This document shows, in pieces, positions 22,793 to 30,823 of a DNA stretch of 37,247 nt. Source of the stretch: Rhodothermaceae bacterium (GTDB lineage Bacteria; Bacteroidota; Rhodothermia; Rhodothermales; JAHQVL01); NCBI GenBank assembly GCA_019634345.1, contig JAHQVL010000173.1, positions 1 through 37,247 on the forward strand, written 5' to 3'. Position 1 is the first letter of the stretch; every line of letters starts with the position of its first letter. The translations under genes were made by a program, and so were the position numbers. Below the pieces are notes generated by a model. The model searched no databases. It had not been told where the DNA came from and saw only the letters and a program-made list of their open reading frames with translations.

Positions 22793-23998
22793 ATGACAGC
22801 CATCGAAAGCATAGCACCACTAACCCAAACGCTACGACCTTTTCCCATCATAGCTGATCGGGTTCTCAAGCTAGTAAAGGAAGAAGATGTAGATTTTCAG
22901 GAGTTGACACAGTTGATCTCTACGGATCCAATGTTAACCTCCCTGATTCTTGGGCTTGCCAATTCTCCCATTTACGGCACCATCAATCGACGCATTGACT
23001 CATTGCATCGCGCGATTCTCATCTTGGGCCGGGACCATGTGGTGGAGGCTGTTATGGTGCATATTATGCGAAGCGTCAAGGATTCCATCCAGGAAAGTTG
23101 GCCAGATGGAGATATTTATTTTTGGCAGCACAACATTGCTGTAGGCATCGTTACACGCTTATTAACAACAAACCTGCACCTCCCCTACGTACAGCAATCG
23201 CTTGTAGTAGGCCTGTTACACGATATTGGGAAACTCTTGCTCCTAAATTTTAAACCACAAGCCTATTTACAGATCTTAGAGCAGGTCGAGAAATTTAAAA
23301 CGCCCCTTCATGTATTAGAGAAAGAATATTTCGGATTTTCGCATGCAGAAGCAGGGTATGCAGCATGTGAAAAATGGAATTTACCCACCGAGTTTGCAGA
23401 GACGATCTCGGCACACCATGACCCTCCTGATTCAGACATCAACTCGTTAGCCAATCTCGTACGCAATGCAAACTTGATCGTTAAAATCGCGGGAATCGGT
23501 AAGGGGGGTGATCCTTACGTGTCTACTAAAAATCTGGCTCAACTTCCTCATGCCAGGCTCCGATGGTCAACAATGCAACAGATCATCATGAGCTTATCGG
23601 ATGTAGTCAACGAACTGACTTCAATGATATTTGGGTCCAGCCTCGTTGTGCATACACGAGTCATGAGGCCCCTTCAACAAATGCCCAAGACCCCCGTTTT
23701 TGTAAGCATCATCGACAAAGACGAACAACTCCTTGTTCGATATATCCTTACTTCTATGGGATATAGTACTCGGGCAGATTTCCAGGAAAACAAATCTACT
23801 ATCAGGGACAAAGACGCAATTGGTATCATCGTAACCGATTACCCGGACCAATTTCCGAGAGGCGTCCAAATGATTATTAATTATCAGGAATGGCGTACTG
23901 AGCAGGGAGAACAACCGGATAACTCCCTCAATGTCGCTTCTCTTCGTAACTGGCTGTACAAGCAGTTATTGCTAGAGGCCATTCCTGCCGCTGCTTAG
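22793..23998 (+). CDS. HDOD domain protein with C-terminal receiver-like region
   Basis: This 401-residue protein has an HDOD (HD-related output) domain across residues about 12-215: FPIIADRVLKLV, STDPMLTSLILGLANSPIYG, WQHNIAVG (His113) and LLHDIGKLLLLNF (His143, Asp144). It retains the HD pair and HH at 208-209, whereas many HDOD proteins have lost them. After about residue 300 the chain looks like a degenerate receiver: VFVSIIDKDEQLLVRYILTSMGY (Asp308, Asp310), GIIVTDYPDQF (Asp349 at the phospho-site position) and a terminal helix. That assignment is inference from pattern alone. HDOD proteins act in signalling and phosphorelay output; no substrate is known. It overlaps the convergent YdeI-like gene by 4 bp. 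Confidence 0.88.
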   Translation: MTAIESIAPLTQTLRPFPIIADRVLKLVKEEDVDFQELTQLISTDPMLTSLILGLANSPIYGTINRRIDSLHRAILILGRDHVVEAVMVHIMRSVKDSIQESWPDGDIYFWQHNIAVGIVTRLLTTNLHLPYVQQSLVVGLLHDIGKLLLLNFKPQAYLQILEQVEKFKTPLHVLEKEYFGFSHAEAGYAACEKWNLPTEFAETISAHHDPPDSDINSLANLVRNANLIVKIAGIGKGGDPYVSTKNLAQLPHARLRWSTMQQIIMSLSDVVNELTSMIFGSSLVVHTRVMRPLQQMPKTPVFVSIIDKDEQLLVRYILTSMGYSTRADFQENKSTIRDKDAIGIIVTDYPDQFPRGVQMIINYQEWRTEQGEQPDNSLNVASLRNWLYKQLLLEAIPAAA

Positions 23999-24534
23999 TT
24001 ATCCTTCGGCTTATCCCCATACAGCGAGTAGGTGCGCAGCTTGTATGCGATCTCTAGCGCTCGTTTGATACGAGTTTCTACCCTTTTTGCGCTAGTAATA
24101 TAGTGAGATAAAGAACGTTGCTTACCTGGAGTCATTTTATAGAATCGATCTGCCGCTTCCAGGTCATCTTCAAGTACCGCCTCAAATTCCTCGCCGATGT
24201 CAACATGATCTGGATTGGGATCTTCCTCCAGCTCTGCTTCGATGGTATCCCCCAATATGACCCCGATATCCCGTAACAGGGAACGACCCAAAATTAAATA
24301 ACAATCTCCATCCTTCTTTCCCATGATTCCCCTGTTAACAGCCACCCCATTTAAAGTACCAACTACCCGCCGTATTTTTCGCTCTTGGAGAATAGTCGCC
24401 ATTTCTTCAGGAATAGGTAAATAATGCATTTTCATTCCTGTCTCTAAGCGTAGCACAGGCGCTGCAAAATGAAATTCACCGGAAGAAAAACCCATAACGT
24501 CCTCAAGTACTCCAGGTCCAAGGTTTCGATACAT
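23995..24534 (-). CDS. DUF1905/YdeI-OmpD-associated family protein
   Basis: This 179-residue protein resembles the family combining a DUF1905 beta-barrel (EFHFAAPVLRLETGMKMHYLPIP, RRVVGTLNGVAVNRGIM, LGRSLLRDIGVILGDTIEAELEED) with a C-terminal helical YdeI/OmpD-associated segment (TPGKQRSLSHYITSAKRVETRIKRALEIAYKL). Family members have been linked to bacteriocin or stress tolerance, but biochemistry is unsettled. Start at ATG 24534 gives the longest product; ATG 24495 (MGFSSGEF) is a good alternative, since conserved sequence begins there. No signal peptide or membrane helix. Its stop overlaps the HDOD stop by 4 bp in convergent orientation and no terminator is visible. Confidence 0.85.
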   Translation of the reverse strand: MYRNLGPGVLEDVMGFSSGEFHFAAPVLRLETGMKMHYLPIPEEMATILQERKIRRVVGTLNGVAVNRGIMGKKDGDCYLILGRSLLRDIGVILGDTIEAELEEDPNPDHVDIGEEFEAVLEDDLEAADRFYKMTPGKQRSLSHYITSAKRVETRIKRALEIAYKLRTYSLYGDKPKDN

Positions 24535-24759
24535 GCCTAGTATACAATATCATCTGTTTTTTTAGCAACCGTTTCTACTTGAATAGTATCCGAATCTCTA
24601 CCAAAGGATCGATGAACATTTTGCCACTAAACCGAGACAGATCTGCGGACAAAATGTCGAGAAAGTGTCACAAATTCACCACTGACTCAAAACCAATTCC
24701 CACAAACAATTCAATATTAACAACTTAGTCCATTGCACTCTTCATGACACCAGGTTGTG

Positions 24760-25752
24760 TTACTGATGATTCTCCCTGTTCTGGGTAACAATTTCTTGCC
24801 TGATTGAAAATACATTTACATCGCCAGGATCAACGATAATCCGCAGCCAGTGGATGTCCCCGGCTCCAAAAGTTTCTACCCTTGTAAAGTTCTCGATGCG
24901 CTGTCCTGTAACATTGTGCACCAGAGGCTTATCGATCCTGAAATAGTGAGAGTCACCATGAGCGAACAAAACGGGTAATCCATAGGCTATAACTTCTCGC
25001 TCAAGCGCCTTTAGAAAGGGAGTAAATGCAGCATTGTTCTCTCCAAATTGTGGATTTGCATGAATCATCAAAAACAGCCCCACGCTTCCCTTTTGTGTTG
25101 CTAGCTTAAACGAATCCTGCATCCACTGAATGGAAGCTTGCATGCGAGACGCTATCTCTTCGTCGTGAACTTCTGTTCGCCCTTCAAAAGGAGCCCTCCC
25201 ATTGTTACTACCAACAACATGAAGGTTGGCAAATAAAACGCCACCTCTCTCCCATCGAACATGCTCAGGATACACCCTATATGCCTCTTCCGAGGCTTGA
25301 GTCTCGGTTGTTAATGTTGTTTTGCCCAAAGAACGTCCTGGTTCGGGGTAAAAGAGTTTACGCAACGCTGCCAATCGTTCAAGTGGGTCGAACTGCCCGG
25401 CTGTTTCCCTGTGGCAATCCGTCCATTCGTTATCCCCTGGAATTATGATAAAAGGCTTTTCGAATCGCTGAAAGAGAGCCACCCGGGCCTCAAGGAATTC
25501 ATCAGAACACGGAGTCCCTCCCGTTTTAATATCGCCGGCATGGACCACCCACTGTACAGAAGGGTCATTATTGATATCCGCGATCAAATTCTCAAACTTA
25601 GAGACGCCACCAGGGCCATAGGGCATATCCCCGATCAACGCATACGAATACACATCGCCGCCGTCTTGAAGCATGCGGGAGGATTGACAGCCAAGGCCTA
25701 GGAAAGGGATCAAAATGAGCATTAAATACAGGCAAGGAGTGATGGGGCGCAT
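24760..25752 (-). CDS. Calcineurin-like metallophosphoesterase, lipoprotein
   Basis: This 330-residue protein starts with a lipoprotein signal (PFLGLGC, Cys22 lipidated). The metallophosphoesterase fold follows with its motifs in order: ALIGDMPYG (Asp42), VVHAGDIKTGG (Asp74), IIPGDNEWTD (Asp107-Asn108-Glu109), MIHANPQF and FAHGDSHYFRID. Together these form a two-metal site, though the last motif is GDSH in place of the more usual GHxH. It probably hydrolyses phosphoester substrates at the periplasmic or outer face; substrate is not identifiable. It is monocistronic on the minus strand, with a 225-bp gap before the YdeI-like gene that contains nothing recognisable. Confidence 0.9.
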   Translation of the reverse strand: MRPITPCLYLMLILIPFLGLGCQSSRMLQDGGDVYSYALIGDMPYGPGGVSKFENLIADINNDPSVQWVVHAGDIKTGGTPCSDEFLEARVALFQRFEKPFIIIPGDNEWTDCHRETAGQFDPLERLAALRKLFYPEPGRSLGKTTLTTETQASEEAYRVYPEHVRWERGGVLFANLHVVGSNNGRAPFEGRTEVHDEEIASRMQASIQWMQDSFKLATQKGSVGLFLMIHANPQFGENNAAFTPFLKALEREVIAYGLPVLFAHGDSHYFRIDKPLVHNVTGQRIENFTRVETFGAGDIHWLRIIVDPGDVNVFSIRQEIVTQNRENHQ

Positions 25753-25857
25753 GAGAGATCAAAGGTTGATTTTGCCCTAACTTACTACAATGGAAATAGA
25801 GATTGTACAGTTGACTAAAAAGTTTGTACTTTCCTGAAGCCCCTCACCAAACCATGT

Positions 25858-27219
25858 ATGATACCCATGAACATTAACCGGCGTCGTTTTCTACAAACTG
25901 CTAGTTCTTCTCTTGCGCTATCTATGCTTGGCACAGATGGACTGGACCTTATCTATCGAAAAGATCCTCTTCGGGTCGGCTTGATAGGTTCTGGTTGGTA
26001 TGGAAAAAGTGATCTATTCCGTCTGATCCAGGTAACGGATGTTGACGTTGTTTCGCTGTGCGATGTAGACCAACACATGCTCTCCGAAGCCGCTGACCTT
26101 GTCAGCCAGAGACAATCTTCAGGCAAGAAACCCCGCATGTATGGCGACTATCGAAAAATGCTTGCAGAAAAAGACCTGGACGTTGTCCTGATAGGCACAC
26201 CGGATCACTGGCACGCGTTGCAAGCAATTGATGCAATCAAAGCAGGAGCACACGTTTATCTACAAAAGCCCATTAGTGTAGATGTGCTTGAAGGAGAAGC
26301 CATACTCGCTACAGCAAGGCAATATGGAAAAACCGTTCAGGTTGGCACTCAGCGAAAAAGCACCCCCCACCTGGTTCATGCCAAGAAGAATATTATCGAC
26401 AAAGGAATGCTGGGCAAAATATCACATGTGGAAATGTGCTGTTATTATCACATGCGTGCAAACGGAAATCCTCCCCTTGAACCGGTACCGGATTTCTTCG
26501 ATTACGAAATGTGGACGGGCCCCGCTCCGCTTCGCCCCTATGATGGCATCCCTCATCGCCGATGGTGGCGAACATTTATGGAGTACGGCAATGGCATCAT
26601 GGGTGATATGTGTATTCACATGCTGGACACGGTCCGCTGGATGCTTGATCTAGGATGGCCAAACCGCATTACGTCTACTGGCGGGATCTATGTCCAAAAA
26701 GACGGAAAGTCCAACTCGCCCGATACACAGCATGCCACCTTCGAATACGATGAATTGAACTGCGTATGGGATCATCGATCTTGGGGTACTCCTGCGGATC
26801 CAGACTATCCCTGGGCATTTAAGTTGTACGGGGAAAAAGGAACCCTGGCGGCTAGCGTGATGCAATACGACTTCATCCCTCGAGGAGAAGGCACTCCCTT
26901 ACACATGGATGTAATTTACGAGCGGGAAAAGTATCCTGAGGACGTTACCGAAAAAGACATCGAACTGCATGCTGCTCCTGCTACACGCCATCATATGCTC
27001 GATTTCTTACACGCAATCGAAACCAACACAAAACCCGTTGCGGACATCGAAGAAGGTCATATCTCAACGGCTGCCTGTGTACTCGCCAACATGTCGATGC
27101 AACTAGGCCGCCCCATGGTATATGACCCTTCTCAAAAGATCGTCGTCAATGACCCAGAAGCCACCGAACAGCTAAAACGTCCATACCGCAACCCATGGAA
27201 ACACCCTTCTGAGAGCTAG
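25858..27219 (+). CDS. Gfo/Idh/MocA family oxidoreductase with Tat signal (second copy)
   Basis: This 453-residue protein starts with a Tat signal (INRRRFLQTASSSLALSM). The Rossmann site is LRVGLIGSGWYGKSD. The family EKP motif is present as YLQKPISVD, and the catalytic-region histidines lie in GDMCIHMLDTVRW. ATG 25867 (MNINRRRF) is an equally good start because the extra three residues add nothing. Members of this exported type act on sugars or inositols with tightly bound NAD. The C-terminal RPYRNPWKHP tail is commonly seen in this Tat-type subgroup. It precedes the SDR gene by 61 bp containing single-arm heptad element E, and both genes are on the plus strand, so co-transcription is likely. 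Substrate not assigned. Confidence 0.93.
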   Translation: MIPMNINRRRFLQTASSSLALSMLGTDGLDLIYRKDPLRVGLIGSGWYGKSDLFRLIQVTDVDVVSLCDVDQHMLSEAADLVSQRQSSGKKPRMYGDYRKMLAEKDLDVVLIGTPDHWHALQAIDAIKAGAHVYLQKPISVDVLEGEAILATARQYGKTVQVGTQRKSTPHLVHAKKNIIDKGMLGKISHVEMCCYYHMRANGNPPLEPVPDFFDYEMWTGPAPLRPYDGIPHRRWWRTFMEYGNGIMGDMCIHMLDTVRWMLDLGWPNRITSTGGIYVQKDGKSNSPDTQHATFEYDELNCVWDHRSWGTPADPDYPWAFKLYGEKGTLAASVMQYDFIPRGEGTPLHMDVIYEREKYPEDVTEKDIELHAAPATRHHMLDFLHAIETNTKPVADIEEGHISTAACVLANMSMQLGRPMVYDPSQKIVVNDPEATEQLKRPYRNPWKHPSES

Positions 27220-27223
27220 ATAC

Positions 27224-27272
27224 TCAGTACCTTGAACTTTGCCCGTTGAACTTTGAACTTTGAACTTTGAAC
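27224..27272. repeat. Single-arm heptad-repeat element E (GTTCAAR units)
   Basis: Consecutive 7-bp units on the plus strand are TCAGTAC, CTTGAAC, TTTGCCC, GTTGAAC, TTTGAAC, TTTGAAC, TTTGAAC. In reverse complement they are the GTTCAAA family. Unlike the other elements there is no opposing arm. It fills most of the gap between the Gfo/Idh stop (27219) and the SDR start (27281). Confidence 0.85.
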
Positions 27273-27280
27273 TTAAACCC

Positions 27281-28057
27281 ATGCCCCTTCCAGGAATAAA
27301 TCAATTTAATCTCACCGATCGTCTTTCCATCATAACCGGAGGCTCCAAGGGCCTTGGCCTTGCTATGGCAGCGGGGCTTGCTTCTGCCGGCTCTAATGTA
27401 ATGCTGGTCAGCCGTACACTGGCTGAAGCACAAGATGCTGCTGCTGCTATTACCAATGACTTTGGCGTCAAAGCGGTCGGCTTTCAGGCTGATGTTCGCA
27501 GTCAATCTGACATGGAAAAGATGGCCTCTGAAGCCATGTCCGAATTTGGACGTATCGATTCGCTTATCAATAGCGCAGGAATCAATATCCGAGGCCCGAT
27601 TGATGAGTTGACGCTCTCTGATTTTGGAGAGGTCATGGAAATAAACGTTACCGGTACCTGGCTGGCTTCTAGAGCGGTTACTCCGTTCATGAAAGAAGCA
27701 AGTACGGGCAGGATTATCAATATTGCCAGTACGCTTGGGGTTGTAGGTGTGCCCAATCGAACCCCCTATGCATCCAGTAAAGGAGCAGTGGTACAGATGA
27801 CGCGCGCCCTCTCGCTTGAGTTGGCTCCGTTTAATATCAATGTAAACGCCATTTGCCCGGGCCCTTTCCTTACGCAGATGAACGTCCCCATAGCAAACAC
27901 CGAGGACGGCAAAAAATTTATCATTGGAGCTACTGCACTTCAACGCTGGGGTGAATTAAAAGAAATCCAAGGCGCAGCTATCTTCCTTGCAAGCGATGCC
28001 GCAAGTTATATGGTAGGGTCACTAGTGACAGTAGACGGCGGCTGGACGGCACAGTAA
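27281..28057 (+). CDS. Short-chain dehydrogenase/reductase (SDR)
   Basis: This is a classical SDR of 258 residues from ATG 27281. The nucleotide site is SIITGGSKGLGLAMAAGLA, with NSAGIN, the catalytic Ser region IINIASTLG, YASSKG (Tyr-x3-Lys), NAICPGPFLTQM and the C-terminal MVGSLVTVDGGW. The catalytic set is complete. An ATG 21 bp earlier lies in heptad element E and adds only repeat-derived residues (NFELK), so it is rejected. Comparable enzymes are gluconate 5-dehydrogenase and 3-oxoacyl-ACP-reductase-like sugar or polyol dehydrogenases, cytoplasmic and NAD(P)-dependent. It follows the Tat-type Gfo/Idh gene and ends at a strong terminator. Confidence 0.93.
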   Translation: MPLPGINQFNLTDRLSIITGGSKGLGLAMAAGLASAGSNVMLVSRTLAEAQDAAAAITNDFGVKAVGFQADVRSQSDMEKMASEAMSEFGRIDSLINSAGINIRGPIDELTLSDFGEVMEINVTGTWLASRAVTPFMKEASTGRIINIASTLGVVGVPNRTPYASSKGAVVQMTRALSLELAPFNINVNAICPGPFLTQMNVPIANTEDGKKFIIGATALQRWGELKEIQGAAIFLASDAASYMVGSLVTVDGGWTAQ

Positions 28058-28078
28058 ATGTGCACCACTCTTTCAAAT

Positions 28079-28114
28079 AAAAAAAGGGAGAATGAATGTC
28101 ATTCTCCCTTTTTT
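28079..28114. terminator. Bidirectional terminator after the SDR gene
   Basis: A-run, stem GGGAGAATGA (28086-28095) with TCATTCTCCC (28099-28108), 3-nt loop, T-run 28109-28114. The A-run on the left makes it usable by the minus-strand gene ending at 28145. Confidence 0.9.
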
Positions 28115-28144
28115 ATTGTGCTGTAGTATTACAACAAGACTACG

Positions 28145-28420
28145 TTATTTCTTTTTTGAACCGGAGATTCGGTTTACAAGGCCCTTTATCTGTTTCTTGG
28201 CAGGCGTTGTGTCTATTTCCCATTCTTTCAATGTATTTCGGATATGCTCGATATCGGTCTCCTCTTCCAAAAGAATGTTCAACTTTTCGCTTGATATTTT
28301 CTGATCGTCTCCTTTTTTCACATTTTTGACCTTTTTTAGCGGTCTACCAAGCAAGCCCAATGTTCTACCCGGGTCTTGGCTTGGATTTTCTCCATTTGAA
28401 TGTGGCTTGGAACTAAACAT
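28145..28420 (-). CDS. Small basic hypothetical protein downstream of the sigma-like gene
   Basis: Not recognised; 91 residues from ATG 28420, with AGGGTGA as a possible Shine-Dalgarno. A GTG three codons upstream is also in frame. The N-terminal third is polar and probably disordered (SSKPHSNGENPSQDPG), followed by a basic segment (GRPLKKVKNVKKGDD) and one or two helices (SSEKLNILLEEETDIEHIRNTLKEW). It lies 66 bp downstream of the sigma-like gene on the same strand and ends before a shared terminator. Gene order suggests a small partner or regulator of that protein (inference). No Cys and no membrane helix. Confidence 0.6.
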   Translation of the reverse strand: MFSSKPHSNGENPSQDPGRTLGLLGRPLKKVKNVKKGDDQKISSEKLNILLEEETDIEHIRNTLKEWEIDTTPAKKQIKGLVNRISGSKKK

Positions 28421-28486
28421 AAGTGTCACCCTGAAGGAGTAGTGATGTAATGCTACGTTGCATCACCACTCAAAGGTAATGAGAAA

Positions 28487-29125
28487 TTACATAAGTTGCA
28501 TCCCAATGAGCTTACGCTTAATACGCCGCTTCGCATTTCGGACCTCTGCTGCATCAACCTGAAGATGTGCAGCAATCGAAGCATTTTCCAATAGGTTCAT
28601 TGAGAGTATCGCTCTCAGTACCTCAATAGCGAAGGAGTCCTCACCAAACAATTGGAAATAACTCTCTTTCGTGTCCTTGTTAGAGATGTGTTGTTCTGAT
28701 TCCTGGTCTATGACCGAATCAAAAAAACGTTCTTTAACGGACTCAGGTACCTCAATCTCACTTTCCGCTAACGTTTTGCTCGACACTCTCAAATCATTTT
28801 TTACTACACTTGTGATAACGTGCCTCATGTGTAGGTTAAATGCCTTTGAAACTGCCAAAGGTGAATCCCAGTCAAGCCCCGCTGGCGGAGTCCAACCGCG
28901 ACGTTGTTCTAAAAAACTAGTAATGGCTTCTTGAGCCTGGTCTTCTGGCTTAATTCCAGAGAAAGTAGCCGAAGGAAAAATTCGTTGAAGCTTCGCTGCA
29001 TAGTATGTTAGACGATCGGTTGTTTCGTCCCAATCCCATCCCATGTTAGCTTCTTGGAGCGCATTCATGGCTGCGCAAACTCTTTCTACGATGTTGAAAG
29101 TTTCCGGGAGTTTTTGTTTTTCCAT
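28487..29125 (-). CDS. Sigma-factor-like HTH protein (atypical ECF type)
   Basis: This 212-residue protein resembles a two-domain sigma-70-family protein. Residues about 37-110 look like region 2 (LTYYAAKLQRIFPSATFSGIKPEDQAQEAITSFL, AFNLHMRHVITSVVKNDLR). Residues about 160-207 look like region 4, with an HTH (NASIAAHLQVDAAEVRNAKRRIKRKL). Sequence identity to canonical ECF factors appears low, so a related DNA-binding regulator remains possible. The start is ATG 29125. The small basic protein follows it. Its target promoter cannot be read; the nested inverted repeat at 29740-29821 and the beta-sandwich gene beyond it are natural candidates for a linked regulon. No anti-sigma factor with a membrane helix is present. 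Confidence 0.65.
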   Translation of the reverse strand: MEKQKLPETFNIVERVCAAMNALQEANMGWDWDETTDRLTYYAAKLQRIFPSATFSGIKPEDQAQEAITSFLEQRRGWTPPAGLDWDSPLAVSKAFNLHMRHVITSVVKNDLRVSSKTLAESEIEVPESVKERFFDSVIDQESEQHISNKDTKESYFQLFGEDSFAIEVLRAILSMNLLENASIAAHLQVDAAEVRNAKRRIKRKLIGMQLM

Positions 29126-29894
29126 TATGCCTGTTCAAACGCTAATAGCCCAATCTTGCAAAATCAATAAGGTGAGAATCGAAGTCTTATTTCGATTATT
29201 GATTAATTATTTAATGAAGGTTGATTTCGCGTGTATTGTGCTACGATTAACGTGGCTGCAGGCACTACAAGTGGGTACGCTCCCACTAATCACATGTACT
29301 TCTCTGATGACCAGTGCTCAGTTCAAGAAGATTGAATATTGGATATTGAATGGTAGTAAATGCCTGGAGCCACAGAAATAATAATTATTACCGAGCTGAT
29401 CACCTTTTAAGAGCTTAGTCACACCTATAAGCGAAATTACTGGCAAACTTCCGCCGCTTTTTTGTTGCGACGTGAAACTTTTATTCTCATTAAGGTCCTT
29501 TTTCGACCAAAACGATCTGATTTTGCCCCAATATTGTGGACCAAGGTGACGTTCATTTCCTGACGGATCTGTCCTAAATGCCCCTGTTATACATACAGAG
29601 GACCTGGGGCCTTGACATAGACTGGGCTGAGATTTATTCAATGCTGACATGGCTTCTACCTGAGGATTAATAAAAAATAGGCGAGAACATGCAGTACGAA
29701 TTACCTGGTAACAAAGTACTTCTAAATACTGCTCGATAATAGTATCTCATGGTAGATGATAGATTGACCGCAAAAAATATTTTTTTCCGATGGTCAACGG
29801 TTGGGCTCTCATGAGATACTACTAACGAGCACAGCAATTGCCTGTAGCCAAGCTAAACACAGCAATCACTAAAATCACTAGAGGTGGTATCACA
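29126..29894. other. 769-bp region, mostly non-coding, between sigma-like and beta-sandwich genes
   Basis: It contains a short heptad remnant at 29331-29351 (ATTGAAT, ATTGGAT, ATTGAAT) and the nested inverted repeat at 29740-29821. It also contains an unsupported minus-strand open frame at 29650-29318 (110 codons, Ser/Gly-rich, ending in repeat-derived residues, with a weak AGGTAG upstream). No other gene or RNA is recognised. It presumably holds the promoters of both flanking genes. Confidence 0.5.
29740..29821. promoter_or_regulatory. Large nested inverted repeat upstream of the beta-sandwich gene
   Basis: The outer arms TAGTATCTCATG (29740-29751) and CATGAGATACTA (29810-29821) are perfectly complementary over 12 bp. 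Inner arms TTGACC (29764-29769) and GGTCAA (29792-29797) share the same symmetry axis, with 12 nt between inner and outer arm on each side. The centre holds AAAAAATATTTTTTT. It ends 73 bp before the ATG at 29895, so it may be a double operator or a structured 5' leader. No T-run follows the outer stem. Confidence 0.65.
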
Positions 29895-30392
29895 ATGACT
29901 AATACCTTTGATCCGCGACTTGATGTTGGTGGCTTCAACCTCTTCAAAGGAGAAGCAGCAGGCATCGTAGTTATCGACCCCATCACTCCCAACCCACCGT
30001 TCGTTAAGAACTTTGTGTTGGACCCAAGCAAGCCTTTTGACCTTAAGGTAAGCTGGGAACTGGATGGGTTCTTAGTACCGATCTGGTTGTCTGCACTTGA
30101 TAGCAGCAACTGGAATGTCCAGGTGTTTGCAGAGTCCGTAGGACCTGGCGATGAGAAGTTGATCGCATCTATCTCAGAACCAGTAGGGGCAATCACAAAC
30201 CCTAAAACCTATGATGTAACAATCACAGTACCTGCAAATGCTCTCGCAGAGGGCAATCCTGGTCAAGCTAATGTCAGTGGTATTTACAAACTGACAGCCT
30301 GCATTTTCTTGAATTCTAGCCTGGGCACACCTGGCTACGACATCGTTGGATTCGCAGAAGGACCTACGATCAAGATAGAAAATCCTGTCTAA
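29895..30392 (+). CDS. Uncharacterised beta-rich small protein
   Basis: Not recognised; 165 residues from ATG 29895 with a clear SD (AGAGGTGG). An upstream in-frame start adds an unrelated 19-residue stretch and is rejected. The sequence reads as alternating beta strands with Ig-like or beta-sandwich character: KPFDLKVSWELDGFLVPIWL, NWNVQVFAESVGPGDEKLIAS, KTYDVTITVPAN and GIYKLTACIFLNSS. No signal peptide, membrane helix or low-complexity region is present, so it is probably cytoplasmic. A single Cys is present. It ends before a strong terminator and stands alone, preceded by the nested inverted repeat, so it is probably tightly regulated. Confidence 0.8.
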   Translation: MTNTFDPRLDVGGFNLFKGEAAGIVVIDPITPNPPFVKNFVLDPSKPFDLKVSWELDGFLVPIWLSALDSSNWNVQVFAESVGPGDEKLIASISEPVGAITNPKTYDVTITVPANALAEGNPGQANVSGIYKLTACIFLNSSLGTPGYDIVGFAEGPTIKIENPV

Positions 30393-30442
30393 GGGTCTCA
30401 TACACTCAAAGATAGGATGGTAGAGTAATGCCTACCTACAGA

Positions 30443-30480
30443 AGGCGGGCTCCGTTCAAGCGGGGCCCGCTGTTTTTTTA
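30443..30480 (+). terminator. Terminator of the beta-sandwich gene
   Basis: Stem GCGGGCTCCG (30445-30454) with CGGGGCCCGC (30461-30470, one G-U wobble), loop TTCAAG, T-run 30473-30479. Confidence 0.9.
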
Positions 30481-30699
30481 GTTTATTGAATGCATTATTA
30501 GTGGGCTATAGCGCCCTACGTGTGTGTACTTGCCACTGGTAGGATCATGCAATTGCATTTCTTGCGTACGCATATTAATCCTCCGTTCGTAACCGGGGCA
30601 TTGGGGGCAGCTAAAGATTACCCAGTCACCGCTTTTCACACTAACGCATTCGTGTTGGTTAACATTCGAATTGTTGAGAACTACAGACAATTCATCCAT
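30478..30699 (-). CDS. Small Cys-x2-Cys protein, possible zinc ribbon
   Basis: Not recognised; 73 residues from ATG 30699. The core DWVIFSCPQCPGYERRINMRTQEMQ resembles half of a zinc ribbon: C31-x2-C34, with C18 and several His (H16, H51, H60, H69) as possible further ligands. It is followed by a short DPTSGKYTHVGRYSPL tail. The stop codon overlaps the end of the preceding terminator's T-run, so the gene is convergent with the beta-sandwich gene. No Shine-Dalgarno is visible upstream. A nucleic-acid or protein-binding role is typical of such ribbons but is only inference. Confidence 0.6.
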   Translation of the reverse strand: MDELSVVLNNSNVNQHECVSVKSGDWVIFSCPQCPGYERRINMRTQEMQLHDPTSGKYTHVGRYSPLIMHSIN

Positions 30700-30823
30700 T
30701 GTGATTTTTAGTCGTTTTAGATGATAAGAAATGTAACCTGTAGAGTAATACCTGGGAGATAAATATAAGCCCTTGCAATGTAAAAAGTAGGTCGTTATTC
30801 AATTCTTGACATGCACCTTTTGC

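Noticed and set aside
27224..27943. 239-codon minus-strand frame over the SDR gene
   Set aside because: Antisense to a complete SDR with an intact catalytic set; the C-terminal residues are read from heptad repeat E, and the protein resembles nothing.
28438..28470. Imperfect inverted repeat AGTAGTGATG / CATCACCACT between the sigma-like and small basic genes
   Set aside because: One mismatch and no T-run on the relevant strand; too weak to call a terminator or operator.
29318..29650. 110-codon minus-strand open frame in the 769-bp gap
   Set aside because: Plausible SD (AGGTAG) but no recognisable domain, Ser/Gly/Cys-rich and ending in residues from a heptad remnant (FNIQYSIF). Left as an uncertain non-coding stretch.
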